NCBI GenBank assembly: GCA_025355245.1
Contig: JANXZZ010000052.1
Span: 20,814 to 84,813 of the forward strand
Length of the DNA stretch: 64,000 nucleotides
From: Pseudomonadota bacterium
GTDB lineage: Bacteria > Pseudomonadota > Gammaproteobacteria > Steroidobacterales > Steroidobacteraceae
Direction: 5' to 3'
The translations under genes and the position numbers were made by a program. Shown here piece after piece: positions 46,839 to 56,300 of this stretch. Within the stretch, counting starts at the first letter, position 1, and each line of letters opens with the position of its first letter. The notes under the pieces are model-generated. The model worked only from the letters and a program-made list of their open reading frames with translations, had not been told where the DNA came from and did no database searches.

Positions 46839-48071
46839 TCAGGTCCCGGAGGAATTGTCGGGCGTGACTCGGAGTGCTTGGGTTAGTTCGCTCGCCAAGT
46901 CGTCGCGTTCACCTCTGCCATAACCGCTGCGCATGCTAACGATGCGCCCGTCCTTGCCGATCACGATCAGGAACGGCAGTCCTTTTCCACCGTAGGCGCG
47001 GAAGCCGCTTGCGTCGTAGTCATCGCTCAACAACAGCGTGTAGCTCGAAAGGACCTTCACCGACCGTCGGAAAACCGCCGCCCGCTCGGCTCGACCTCCC
47101 AGCCGCCGATGCCGGCGATCTTGCTGGTCGTGGCGAGCAATGCTTCCTAGTGCGCGATCCGCTCCGCGGCACGCTTGCGCTCGGTGATGTCCTCGCCCAT
47201 GCCGATGACGCCCGTCTCGGCGCCGGAGGCCGCGTCGTGGACGATCTGGCGGGCGACGCGAATCCACCGATCCTCGCCACGCGCGTTGACGATGTGCATT
47301 TCGCCGGCGGCGTGATCGTCGGTCTCGGCGTCGGCGTGCAGCGGACCGCGCCGCACGCTCGGGGTGCAGGAAGCTGCGCCAACCGCGGCGGGTGTACTCA
47401 TCGATGCTGCAGCCGTAGATGTCGCGGAATCCCGGCGACGCCCAGATGATCCGCAGCGCACCGTTGGCGCCAATCTCCCCCTCGAACACGTAGCCCGAGA
47501 TCATCTCGACGACGGCGCGGTAGCGCATCGCGCTTTGCTTGAGCGCTCGGTGCGTGCGTCGGTGGGAATCGATGTCGACACTGCCGCCGCGCAGGCGAAC
47601 CGCGCCGCCGTCCATTCGCCGCGAGACGGTGCGGCCCCGATCGAGCCGCCAGCGCGTCCTCTCGTCCGCGAACAGTACCCGGTACGCGATCTCCCAGGAG
47701 CCGTTGTCGTCCTCGCAGCGGGCGCGCAGCGCGTGCTCGTAGGCATCGACGTCGGGGGGATAGATCTGCCCGCGCGCCGCCGCCGCCGCGCCCGTCTCCT
47801 CAAGCGAAATGGTGACCCCGCTCGCCGGTGCGAAGCGGTGCGCGCGGCCGTCGCTCCAGGTCACGACGCCGGCATCCACGTCCCAGGTCCACGAGAGTGC
47901 CTCCGCAGCGCTGAGCGCCGCCACGGCCGGCGGCCGAACCGCACGCGATACCCACGCGCCGGCGCCGGCGCCGGCCCCGATCGCGAGGGCGAGGATCGTG
48001 ACGATGAGCGCCGGAACCGCATCCGTGGGATTCAGCGTTTCGACCGCGGCCCAGCCGAGAAGCGTCACCAT
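46839..48071 (-). pseudogene. Decayed PAS-domain sensor joined to a TlpA-like redoxin tail
   Basis: The first ~230 codons encode one membrane helix and PAS-like sequence (LSWTWDVDAGVVTWSDGRA..., then ALKQSAMRYRAVVEMISGYVFEGEI). Near 47350 the frame is lost. The true PAS continuation (DRWIRVARQIVHDAASGAETGVIGMGEDITERKRAAERIAH) is in another frame and hits a TAG at 47147-47149, where a Gln codon is expected before EALLATTSKIAGIGGWEVE. That third PAS start stops after ~20 residues and the DNA continues, in the original frame by chance, into a thioredoxin-fold C terminus (VLSSYTLLLSDDYDASGF...GLPFLIVIGKDGRIV). No kinase core exists. Frameshift, nonsense codon and deletion fusion show this is not a working gene. 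Confidence 0.75.
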
Positions 48072-48439
48072 CAAAAGTCAGGCGGCCATTCGCCCCGATG
48101 CCGTCGAGTCGGTGTCGAGAACCTTTGCGGCGAGCGTACGCGGGGCTGCTTTTGAGGCAGTCAATGCGGTCGGCTCCGGCCGAGATCCGCGGGTCATCCC
48201 GATAAATCGACCGCAAACCAGCGTCCTCGAGGCTGGAGCGTTTGAGGAACCGCAATTCGGGGCTTTTCGCGCAAAAAGCGGAAGTCGCGCGCGTTCCGGA
48301 GCTGCCGACCGCGACGCCAGCCGGCCGAGGGTCAGCCATTTGCGTAAGGGTTGGGATCAGCTCGTCGCCGCGCGGAAGCGAGTGCCGCGACCCAAAATGC
48401 CGATGCGCCTTGCCGCCGTTCCGAGGGCTGCGGCCGCGC
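48072..48439. other. Gap between two decayed genes
   Basis: This stretch separates the PAS-sensor remnant from the nikR remnant. An open minus-strand frame runs through it only because the nikR stop is lost; its residues show no recognisable domain. No promoter, repeat or RNA was seen. Confidence 0.4.
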
Positions 48440-48836
48440 TCAACCCTGATCGGATTGAGCTTTCCGTGGCGGACCCCGTGCTCGGCGAAGATGCCTGCCG
48501 CGAAATGCCGGACGTTGTGGGCCAGCCCCTGGAGTATCTCGGCCTCGATGCATTCCGCATGGTCGCGGTGTGCGTGCATCGTCGACAACGTGAAATCGCG
48601 TCGGGCATGCTGCCTGGCGCTCGGCCGTCCCGCCCGTTCCGTTCGTGGTGGTTATAGACGCAAGACAGCGAGGCAACACAGGGTCCGGAAATGTCACGGC
48701 CCGCTCGGCGGCGCTGCGGATGGCCACGCAGAGTGTCGCGAAACGCGGCACTGCGCGTCGTGTACCCACGTTCGCGAATCAGCGCATCAAAAACGGTTGC
48801 GAGCTCCTCGCCGATCGAGATCGCAGATCGGCCCAT
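48440..48836 (-). pseudogene. nikR: nikR-like nickel-responsive repressor, frameshifted
   Basis: The ATG at 48836 opens the ribbon-helix-helix start ISIGEELATVFDALIRERGYTTRSAAFRDTLRG, matching NikR. It continues in frame to VASLSCVYNHHERNG (NikR: VLSYVYEHEKRD). The remainder, ARQHARRDFTLSTMHAHRDHAECIEAEILQG then NVRHFAAGIFAEHGVRHGKLN, is in another frame, implying a 1-base loss near 48620-48640. The final frame lacks a stop, but a TGA at 48440-48442 sits one base out of frame, implying a second loss. With the two bases restored the length is 132 residues, the normal NikR size. Ni-site residues (His, His-x-His, Cys) are kept. It is divergent from a TonB receptor gene. Sequencing error in G-rich runs is an alternative. 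Confidence 0.75.
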
Positions 48837-49187
48837 TGCTGCGGCCCCCGGTTCGAGCATTCGATTTTTACGCCGCTCGCTCCGGCGGGCGGTTGCGCCG
48901 AAGACTGCGGCGGACGGTGCCGCTCGCGCAGTGCCGCGGAGGGTCGACCAGGAAAGACGCACGGGGCGTTCGGCTTTGCCGCGCAGACAGGTGTGCCCGG
49001 CGCGCATCCGCGACGGTCATTGGCGCGAATAAACGGGTGCGCCGGGCGCCGCGAGCCCCATGCGCGGTTCGACGGCACCGTCCGGGTCCGCCGTGAATCC
49101 AAGTCGTTCGCGCGGGCGAATGATCGCAGACTGCCAATCTTCTTTGCGTTGTCGGCGGCAGGGTCGGCCGCTACCGTAAGAGAACTT
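48837..49187. other. Divergent region between the nikR remnant and the TonB receptor gene
   Basis: About 350 bases with no credible gene; an open plus-strand frame through it lacks protein character. This is where a NikR operator would be expected, but I did not find a clear palindrome of the classic GTATGA type. Nothing else stands out. Confidence 0.4.
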
Positions 49188-51392
49188 GTGAATCTCTCAG
49201 ACCGACCGCAACGAGCCGAGGGGCGATCGCCACAGCGACGAATCGGCGCGCGCGCCGACGGATTGGTACTGGCGACGGTGGCGGCGATTGCTCTCGGGTT
49301 CGTGGGGGTCGCGCGCGCCGACGGCGGCGGTGACGCCGTGCTCGGCACGGTCACCGTCGTTGCGACGGGGGTGAGCAACATGACCGCCGCGTCCGCCGGC
49401 GATGTGAGCGCGCAGGCGGTCGCCGACCAGCCTCTGTTGCGGCCGGCGGCGGTCCTCGAGAACGTGCCCGGACTCATCGTCACTCAGCACTCCGGCGAAG
49501 GAAAGGCCAACCAGTACTTCCTCCGGGCCTTCAATCTCGATCACGGCACCGATCTCGCCGCAGAAATCGACGACATGCCGGTCAACATGCCCACCCACGC
49601 GCACGGACAGGGATACACGGACCTCAACTTCCTGATCCCTGAGTTGGTCGGCGATCTGCACTACAAGAAGGGGCCCTATTACGCCGACGAGGGTGACTTC
49701 GCCAGCGCCGGCGCGGTCCGGCTGGAGCTGTTAAACCGCGTCGACACGGTCGCCGACCTGGGCTACGGGCAGCACGGATTTCGGCGCGCCCTGCTGCTGG
49801 GTTCGACCGCGCTCGGTAGCGGGACGCTGCTCGGGGCCGTGGAGGCGTATCACAACGACGGTCCCTTCCAGGTCGCCGACGACTACAACCGCCTCAACGG
49901 CGTGCTCCGGTACCACCGCGGTTCCGATCTCGACTACTGGACGCTGACCGCAATGGCCTACGCCGGCCGCTGGAACTCGACTGACCAAGTTCCGGAACGC
50001 GCGATCACGTCAGACCTGATCGGCCGGTTGGGAAGCCTGAATCCGAGCGATGGCGGGGAGACCAGCCGCTCCAGCCTGTCGTTCAACCGGCTCACGCGCA
50101 CCGAAGCATCGCAGAACCAGGTCTCGGCCTACGTGATCCGCTACAAGCTCGACCTGTGGTCCACCTTCACCTACTTCTTGCAGGACCCCGTCCACGGAGA
50201 CCAGTTGCTCCAGCACGACGACCGCGTCGTCTACGGCGCGAAGGCCGCAAAGACGTGGTTCGTAACGCTTGGCGGCGCGCCCGCCTCGAACGTCGTCGGA
50301 CTGCAGGCTCGCCTCGACGATATCCGCGACGTTGGCATCTTTCCGACCTCCGAGCGACAGACCATCGGTACGCGGCAGAACGCCAGCGTCACCGAAGCGA
50401 GCGCGGCGGCCTACTTCGAGAACAGCGTCCAATGGCGCGGGTGGCTGCGCACGGTGGTCGGCCTCAGAGAGGACCGGTTCGACTTTGACGTCCGCGACAA
50501 GATGCTGAACGCCGACGGCAGCTGCACGGTTGCGAGCGACCCGCTCGGCTGCGACTCGGGGACGAAGCGCGCCTCGATCTTGAGCCCAAAACTTGGCCTC
50601 GCGCTCGGTCCGTGGAGCAGCACCACGCTCTACCTCAACTTCGCGGACGGATATCACAGCAACGATGCGCGCGGCGTGACCCGCAGCAGCCAGAACCCCG
50701 ACGCTACCGCTGTTACGCCGTTGACCCGCGCGGCCAGCGCGGAGATCGGAATCGCGACCTCAATCCTTCCTGACTGGCAGATGACCCTCGACGCGTTCCA
50801 TCTCAAGCTGAGGTCGGAGCTCGTGTTCGACGGCGATGCGGGCGTCACCGCTTCAAGCGGCGCGACGACCCGCACGGGCGTCGAGTGGGGAAACAGCGTG
50901 CACTTCACCGACTGGCTGACGGGCAAGCTCAACGCGGCGTTCTCGCACGGCCGCTTCGATCAGAACGCACCTGCCGACGACCTGGGTTGCGGCACCGCCA
51001 CGCCTTCGCACCCCTGCGCCGGCACGATCGCGATCGGCGGGCGCTACATTCCCAACAGCCCGACGAACGTGATTGATGCAGGTGTCACCGCGCAACGGGC
51101 CTCCGGCTGGTTTGGCTCGCTCCGCGCCCGTCACTTCGGCAAATCACCGCTCGTCGAAGACAACAGCGCGGCATCGCCCGCGTATACGACCGTCGACGGG
51201 CAGTTCGGATACCGGCGCGGCGAGCAATGGACGGTCGCGGTCGACGTCTTCAACCTGCTCGACGTCAAGTGGAACGACATCGAGTACTACTATGTCTCGC
51301 GGCTTCCGAACGAGGTGTCGCCGCACGCGGATTACGTCGTTCATCCCGGTGTGCCGCGCAGTTTGCGGCTCAAGTTCCAGCACCGGCTGTAA
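49188..51392 (+). CDS. TonB-dependent outer-membrane receptor, possibly for a metal complex
   Basis: The GTG used gives 734 residues. The N terminus is a signal peptide (ADGLVLATVAAIALGFVGVARADG). The plug domain has VLGTVTVVATG, VLENVPGLIVTQHSG, QYFLRAFNLDHGTDLAAEIDDMPVNMPTHAHGQGYTDLNFLIPELV and YADEGDFASAGAVRLELLN. The C-terminal ~500 residues are a Tyr/Phe/Asn-rich beta-barrel ending in the Phe-rich FNLLDVKWNDIEYYY...LRLKFQHRL. The receptor uses TonB energy to import a bulky ligand. The His-containing plug loop (PTHAHGQG) and the divergent nikR remnant suggest a nickel or similar metal complex, an inference. Longer N-terminal readings overlap nikR and are not protein-like. Confidence 0.85.
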   Translation: MNLSDRPQRAEGRSPQRRIGARADGLVLATVAAIALGFVGVARADGGGDAVLGTVTVVATGVSNMTAASAGDVSAQAVADQPLLRPAAVLENVPGLIVTQHSGEGKANQYFLRAFNLDHGTDLAAEIDDMPVNMPTHAHGQGYTDLNFLIPELVGDLHYKKGPYYADEGDFASAGAVRLELLNRVDTVADLGYGQHGFRRALLLGSTALGSGTLLGAVEAYHNDGPFQVADDYNRLNGVLRYHRGSDLDYWTLTAMAYAGRWNSTDQVPERAITSDLIGRLGSLNPSDGGETSRSSLSFNRLTRTEASQNQVSAYVIRYKLDLWSTFTYFLQDPVHGDQLLQHDDRVVYGAKAAKTWFVTLGGAPASNVVGLQARLDDIRDVGIFPTSERQTIGTRQNASVTEASAAAYFENSVQWRGWLRTVVGLREDRFDFDVRDKMLNADGSCTVASDPLGCDSGTKRASILSPKLGLALGPWSSTTLYLNFADGYHSNDARGVTRSSQNPDATAVTPLTRAASAEIGIATSILPDWQMTLDAFHLKLRSELVFDGDAGVTASSGATTRTGVEWGNSVHFTDWLTGKLNAAFSHGRFDQNAPADDLGCGTATPSHPCAGTIAIGGRYIPNSPTNVIDAGVTAQRASGWFGSLRARHFGKSPLVEDNSAASPAYTTVDGQFGYRRGEQWTVAVDVFNLLDVKWNDIEYYYVSRLPNEVSPHADYVVHPGVPRSLRLKFQHRL

Positions 51393-51508
51393 CTTGCGGC
51401 TGTCCGTTCGGTACGACGGCCGCTGCCGCTCGCCCTGTGCGACGTGCGGCTGGGAGCACTTGGCGGGCGCCTGCGCGGAAGCGGCACTCCGCACCGGCGC
51501 CGTGCCGC

Positions 51509-51943
51509 TCAGAGCGAAAGACGTCCGTTCCGTACGAGCACCGTGTCGTTCGCCGTGAGGGAGCCCTCGACGACGAAGAGTCACGTCTGCTCGTGGCCCG
51601 GCGTGCGCAGCGGGCCGCCCGACTCCCAGTTGTCGCCGATCGAGGTACGAATGCTGCCGGCGCCATGACCGTAGTAGGGCATGAATCCCGACGGTTGTAT
51701 CGGTGTCGGATACGGATTGGCGCCGATGACGGGTCCCGCGATTCGATCCCGGTCACCCGTGAGGCCGTCGAAAGACTTCCACTGTGACCGACTCGAGGGC
51801 GGCGGCTCGCCGCCGAACGGGTCGCCCGCGCGCCCGCCGAGGGATGTTGGCGCAACGCCTAACCGGCCGCCAGACTCCGCGCCAAGCCCTGCGGCATCGC
51901 GGAAGGTCCCGATCCGGCAATCCCGCGTTCCGCGGCCGAGCGG
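51509..51943 (-). pseudogene. C-terminal fragment of an unrecognised protein with an internal stop
   Basis: On the minus strand a protein-like stretch runs from about 51943 to a TGA at 51509-51511. It includes SQWKSFDGLTGDRDRIAGPVIGANPYP, MPYYGHGAGSIRTSIGDNW and LFVVEGSLTANDTVLVRNGRLSL. It is broken by a TGA at 51581-51583, where GHEQT should continue to LFVVEG (a CGA-to-TGA change would explain it). No start codon or ribosome site is present, and the frame begins directly after the stop of the NTF2-like gene. I do not recognise the family. It looks like the tail of a lost gene. Confidence 0.45.
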
Positions 51944-52456
51944 TCAACGCGTGGCGCTGCTCGGGAGTGACAGCGATGCCTGCGCGAATGCGTATCGCCA
52001 CCCCGCAGCCGTACGCAGATAGACGTCGCTGAACCACTGCTGGTAGTCGACCTTTTCGCCGTCTTCGATGCCCTTGGCCCACAGTTTCGCGGTGACGACC
52101 GCAGTATCTCCGTAGACGACGATCGTTCGGTCGCTGTCTTCCTGCCGTTCGTAGTGGGTCTTGCCATTCGTCGTGGATTTCAGCAATTCCGCCTTGGTCC
52201 AGCGCTTGCCGTCGCCTTCAACGAGCACGAAGTTGTCGGCCAGGATCGCCGCCATCGTCTGGGTGTCGTTGTCCTGCACCGCCTTCTGGTATTTCGTGTC
52301 GAGAGCGGCAACCGCCTTTCGATCCTCTGCCTCGGAGGCTCGCGCGGCGGTGGCGGTCGCCAGCGCGATTGCGCCCCAAAGCAGCGCCCGCGTCATCACG
52401 GCAGTCGATGTCCGACCGCGCGCCTGGGAATCGGAGCGAGAATGCGTTCGCGTCAT
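51944..52456 (-). CDS. Exported NTF2/SnoaL-like (DUF4440-type) protein
   Basis: The ATG at MTRTHSRSDS has GGGAGAA five bases upstream and gives 170 residues. A signal peptide (MTRALLWGAIALATATAARASE) precedes a single NTF2-like domain: AVAALDTKYQKAVQDNDTQTMAAILADNFVLVEGDGKRWTKAELL, then DRTIVVYGDTAVVTAKLWAKG and QWFSDVYLRTAAGWRYAFAQAS. This is the DUF4440/SnoaL pattern; function unknown, often a ligand-binding or isomerase-like fold. It is divergent from the amidase gene. The remnant described downstream follows its stop directly. Confidence 0.82.
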   Translation of the reverse strand: MTRTHSRSDSQARGRTSTAVMTRALLWGAIALATATAARASEAEDRKAVAALDTKYQKAVQDNDTQTMAAILADNFVLVEGDGKRWTKAELLKSTTNGKTHYERQEDSDRTIVVYGDTAVVTAKLWAKGIEDGEKVDYQQWFSDVYLRTAAGWRYAFAQASLSLPSSATR

Positions 52457-52777
52457 TGTATTCTCCCGTGGCGAAGGGCGGCCGAGGTGCGCGCCGGCAG
52501 AACGGCAGAGCACGACGAGCGTTCGCAAGTGAGGTTTGTCGGTTGCACAGCCGCTGGCGCGCCGGGACCGTCGCCGAATCGGATGCACTACCGCAGCTGC
52601 CTAAGCCTAGGGAGAGCGCCGCCGTCGCGTCAAGTCATTCATCCGAAGCGGTTACCCTCCGTCGGCGACCGCCACGTTGGCCGAGGCGGATGGATGCATC
52701 GACGGACGCGCCATAATCGGCGTGGCGATCGAGTACAGTTCCAGAGCCCAATCCGGGGTCGAGTCATAGTGCCAGCC
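52457..52777. other. Divergent intergenic region before the amidase gene
   Basis: About 320 bases between the NTF2-like and amidase genes. No protein-like frame, repeat or clear promoter hexamers were found. An open plus-strand frame upstream of the amidase start has no domain. Confidence 0.4.
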
Positions 52778-54496
52778 ATGCCGCAGCCCCGCCTGATCGC
52801 GTCGATTATTGCCGCCGTCTTGGCGAGCGGCGCGACGTTGCCCTGCGCGGCGAGAACGCCGGTGCCGTCGGCGGCGGACATGGACCGCGATCTCCTGGAG
52901 GTGACGATTCCAGCGCTCGAGCGCCTCTATGCGCAGCGCAAGTACACCGTGACCCAGGTCGTGAAGTGGCACCTCGCGCGAATCGAGCGTGTGAACGGAA
53001 TCTACCGCGCCGTCGAAACCGTCATGCGCGCGGAGGCCCTCGCCGCAGCGGCGCGCGAGGACGCAGACGCTGCGGCAGGCTCCGGCGCGCGCGGTCTGCT
53101 CTTTGGCGTACCGATCGTGATCAAGGCCAACACCAGCATCGCTGGCCAGGTCACGACCGACGGCTGGGAGGGGTACACGATCGCCGGCCACGAGCTCGTC
53201 GCGCCGCGCGATGCGACGATCGTCGCGAAGCTACGTGCCGCCGGCGCCATCGTGATCGGGCACACGAACATGCCGGACTTTGCCAACTCCGATACCAACC
53301 GCAGCAGTTCGTTCGGGAGGACGGGGAACGCCTACGACGTGCGCTTTTCGCCCGGTGGCTCTTCCGGCGGCACGGTGACGGCGGTGACGGCGAACATGGC
53401 GGTACTGGGAAACGGCACCGACACCGGCAACTCGATTCGGATGCCTGCGGCGACGAGCGCAGTGATAGGGGTGTTCCCGACGCGCGGCCTGGTCAGCATC
53501 GCCGGCATTGCGCCGCTCGACTGGATGCTCGACAACACCGGACCGATCGCACGCACAGTCACCGACGCGGCGATCGCGCTTTCGGTCATGGTCGGCGAGG
53601 ATCCGCTGGATCCCGCGACGGCGCAGTCGGCCGCCAGTGCGCAACCCGGCCCCTACACGCAGTACCTCAAGGCCGACGTGCTCCGCGGCAAGCGCTTCGG
53701 CGTACCGGCCTTCATCCTGCAGGGAGCCGGCATCCCCTTCCACGGGACACCGGCGTCGGTACCGGAGTCCGCAGCCGTCAAACAGGCCGTTGAACAGGCG
53801 ATTCCGCTCGACCCCGCGACGCGTGCGGTCTTCATGAAAGCCGTCGACGAGCTGCGCGCTGCCGGGGCGACGGTCGTATTCGACGACAGCATCCTGCCCG
53901 AGGACTTTGCGCGGACCGCAAGCCGCATCAGCACCTACGCGTACGTGAAGGAGGGAACCGACCGCTTCCTCAGCGAATTCGGTCCGGCGCAGTACCACTC
54001 GGCGGCCGACTACCTGCGCGTCGTCGGTGGCCCGATCGGCGCGCCCGCCGTCGGCGAGGAACCAACGGTCGCGCACATCGGCGGCGTCACGATCTACCAG
54101 CGCAACATCGAGACCGATCCGGACGCCGAGGCGAGCTACTACGCGCCGCGCCGACGCGCGCTCATGACCTATGTCGACACGCTGGATCGCCTACATCTCG
54201 ACGGCTACGTTTATCCCGCGATCCAGATGCCGCCACCGGACGAGACGATGGCGCAGGACGGCCATGTCAGCGAAGGACCGCACTCCGCAACCAGCTGGGT
54301 GAATATGCTCGGGATCCCCGCAATCGTAGTCGTTGGCGGCTTCTACGACAGTGGCCTGCCGTTCGGCTTGGAAATCTCCGCACGGCCCTGGAAAGACGGC
54401 GATCTCCTTGGCTTCGCCTACGCATGGGAACAGGCGACCCACCACCGTCGGCCGCCAGTCCTGGTCGACAAGGGGCTGTTGCCCAATGCCCGTTAA
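52778..54496 (+). CDS. Amidase-signature family amidase (exported)
   Basis: The product has 572 residues from ATG (a GTG three codons earlier is possible) with a signal peptide (LIASIIAAVLASGATLPCAA). The Ser-cisSer-Lys catalytic triad is complete: Lys116 in VIKANTSIAG, Ser195 in SPGGSSGG, and nucleophile Ser219 in GTDTGNSIRMPA, with spacing matching fatty-acid amide hydrolase. Other family motifs are present (HTNMPDFANSDTNRSSSFGRTGNAYD, AALSVM-like DAAIALSVMVGEDPLD). GNS instead of GGS is seen in several peptide amidases. It hydrolyses carboxamides, perhaps peptide amides. The P1 peptidase gene follows after 33 bases. Confidence 0.9.
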   Translation: MPQPRLIASIIAAVLASGATLPCAARTPVPSAADMDRDLLEVTIPALERLYAQRKYTVTQVVKWHLARIERVNGIYRAVETVMRAEALAAAAREDADAAAGSGARGLLFGVPIVIKANTSIAGQVTTDGWEGYTIAGHELVAPRDATIVAKLRAAGAIVIGHTNMPDFANSDTNRSSSFGRTGNAYDVRFSPGGSSGGTVTAVTANMAVLGNGTDTGNSIRMPAATSAVIGVFPTRGLVSIAGIAPLDWMLDNTGPIARTVTDAAIALSVMVGEDPLDPATAQSAASAQPGPYTQYLKADVLRGKRFGVPAFILQGAGIPFHGTPASVPESAAVKQAVEQAIPLDPATRAVFMKAVDELRAAGATVVFDDSILPEDFARTASRISTYAYVKEGTDRFLSEFGPAQYHSAADYLRVVGGPIGAPAVGEEPTVAHIGGVTIYQRNIETDPDAEASYYAPRRRALMTYVDTLDRLHLDGYVYPAIQMPPPDETMAQDGHVSEGPHSATSWVNMLGIPAIVVVGGFYDSGLPFGLEISARPWKDGDLLGFAYAWEQATHHRRPPVLVDKGLLPNAR

Positions 54497-54529
54497 ATCG
54501 CTCGCGGCGATCGAGTCGGGGAGCGGAGA

Positions 54530-55666
54530 TTGATACCGCGACCGCGTGCGCGCGATCTGGGTTTGCCGTTGCCGGGTCGCCCGGGTCCGGTCAACGCTAT
54601 CACCGACGTGCCCGGCGTCGAAGTTGGCTTTGCGACCATCAAATCGCTGGCCGTGCGGCCCGGTGACCGCCAGGTCTACACGGGCGTGACCGCGGTCTTG
54701 CCGCGCGGCCGAGGTCCCCGCCCGATGCCCGTGTGGGCGGGGCAATTCGACCTCAACGGCAACGGCGAGATGACGGGCACGCACTGGATCGCCGATGCAG
54801 GGTACTTCGCGGGCCCCGTCTGCCTCACCAATACCCACTCCGTCGGCATCGTCCATCATGCGGTCGTGCGCTGGATGATCGAGCAGTACGCGGAGCACTT
54901 TCAGCAGTACCACGCGTGGGCGATGCCCGTGGTAGCCGAGACCTATGACGGCGCGGTCAACGACATCTGCGGTCTGCACGTCGAGGAGCGACACGCGCTC
55001 GAGGCACTAGCCGCCGCACGCAGTGGCGCCGTTGCCGAGGGGAACGTCGGTGGAGGCGCCGGCAACGCGACGTATGATTTCAAGGGCGGCACGGGCACGA
55101 GTTCCCGGCGGATCCGGATAGGCGAAGGCGACTACACGGTCGGCGTGCTGGTGCAGTCGAACTTCGGCGCGCGCAGCGACCTCACGGTGCTTGGCGTCCC
55201 GGTCGGCGAGCACCTGAGCGCCGATCTCGTCGCGCCCGGACCCGACAGCCAGGAGCGCGGCTCAATCATCGTCCTGATCGCGACCGACGCGCCGCTTTCA
55301 CCCTCGCAACTGCAACGGGTCGCCAAGCGCGGTGCACTCGGAATCGGCCGAACCGGAACGAGCGGTGGAAACTATTCCGGCGACCTGATCCTGGCGTTCT
55401 CGGTCGCAAACGAGTGCTACCTGCCCGCGATTGGCGAGCCGCAGCCGCACAGCTTCCGACTGGAATCGTTGAATGACGCGCACCTCGACGCCGTTTACGG
55501 GGCAGCCGTCCAGGCGATCGAGGAGTCGATCCTGAACGCGCTCGTGGCGGCGGAGACCGTTCCGACGATCAAGCCGCCCGGAGGCTGGCTGAAGGCAATC
55601 GATCACCAGGCGCTTCTCGCCGTGATGAACCACTACGGAAAAGTGCGGCCTGCGGGCTCCGACTAG
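54530..55666 (+). CDS. P1-family aminopeptidase (DmpA-like, self-processing)
   Basis: A TTG start with GGGGAG upstream gives 378 residues. It matches the DmpA/L-aminopeptidase D-esterase family: PGPVNAITDVPGVEVGFATI, a ThrHis-type stretch VCLTNTHSVGIVHHAVV, AEGNVGGGAGNATYDFKGGTGTSSR and VGVLVQSNFG. The self-cleavage and nucleophile site is GSIIVLIATDAPL, where Gly244-Ser245 is the expected scissile bond, freeing Ser as the N-terminal nucleophile. The late AKRGALGIGRTGTSGGNYSGDLILAFS is conserved. No signal peptide was found. It probably trims D- or beta-amino-acid peptides and is likely co-transcribed with the amidase. Confidence 0.88.
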   Translation: MIPRPRARDLGLPLPGRPGPVNAITDVPGVEVGFATIKSLAVRPGDRQVYTGVTAVLPRGRGPRPMPVWAGQFDLNGNGEMTGTHWIADAGYFAGPVCLTNTHSVGIVHHAVVRWMIEQYAEHFQQYHAWAMPVVAETYDGAVNDICGLHVEERHALEALAAARSGAVAEGNVGGGAGNATYDFKGGTGTSSRRIRIGEGDYTVGVLVQSNFGARSDLTVLGVPVGEHLSADLVAPGPDSQERGSIIVLIATDAPLSPSQLQRVAKRGALGIGRTGTSGGNYSGDLILAFSVANECYLPAIGEPQPHSFRLESLNDAHLDAVYGAAVQAIEESILNALVAAETVPTIKPPGGWLKAIDHQALLAVMNHYGKVRPAGSD

Positions 55667-55730
55667 TGCCGTACCGACTTCGTCCGGCGTCGGATGCCGG
55701 AATCGCCGCGCACGCTGCCCGGAATTGGCG

Positions 55731-56300
55731 TTACGTGGCCTGATGGGGAACGTCGACCAGGCGGCGCGTTCCCTTGTCAACGTCGTAGATGTGGAACGAA
55801 TTCATGTTCCGGCCATAGAGGTGCAGGGTGACCGCCATCGCGCGCGTCTCCGGGACACCCGTGAGGTGGATGTGGTCCGGGTTCGGCACGAAACTCGAGA
55901 TGGAATTCTCCTTGAGCAGGATCACGCCGCCGCGCTTGAGGCGGATGCCGTGGTCGGCGGTGATCGCCCCGTCGATGGCCATCAGGCTCCTCTCCTCCAG
56001 GACGCCTTGCAGGACCCCGACGACGCCCCAGCTGCCGTGATCGTGAACGGGCGTCCATTGGCCCGGCAGCCAGACCAGGGCAAAGAGCGACAGGTGCTGG
56101 TCCGGCGAGATGTAGATCGCGTTCCGTGCGTAGTGCCCGGGATCCGACCGAACGTGCTCCGGCCGTAGAAACGAACGATCGCTGTCGAGAAGCCGTTCCA
56201 TCAGGGGCGCGACGGCCAGCACGCAGTCCGCCGGGTCGCCGTTCATCGCCGCGACCGCGCTGCAGTCCGTGATGAAGCGATCGAGACCGTAACTCGGCAT
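55731..56300 (-). CDS. Cysteine dioxygenase-type cupin
   Basis: The 189-residue protein resembles the cysteine/thiol dioxygenase family. TPVHDHGSWGVVGVLQG holds two of the three iron-binding His residues, and PNPDHIHLTGVPETRAMAVTLHLYGRNM contains the third His and the conserved Tyr region. A helical N-terminal segment precedes the cupin. It would oxidise cysteine or another small thiol such as 3-mercaptopropionate using Fe(II) and O2. The canonical eukaryotic Cys-Tyr cross-link cannot be judged from here. It is convergent with the P1 peptidase gene. Confidence 0.82.
   Translation of the reverse strand: MPSYGLDRFITDCSAVAAMNGDPADCVLAVAPLMERLLDSDRSFLRPEHVRSDPGHYARNAIYISPDQHLSLFALVWLPGQWTPVHDHGSWGVVGVLQGVLEERSLMAIDGAITADHGIRLKRGGVILLKENSISSFVPNPDHIHLTGVPETRAMAVTLHLYGRNMNSFHIYDVDKGTRRLVDVPHQAT

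Noticed and set aside
46839..48071. Reading the PAS/redoxin open frame as an intact gene
   Set aside because: The middle of the frame is Arg-rich nonsense, while a proper PAS continuation exists in another frame and ends at a stop.
48645..49187. N-terminal extension of the TonB receptor
   Set aside because: It overlaps the nikR remnant and lacks protein-like composition; the signal peptide starts just after the GTG at 49188.
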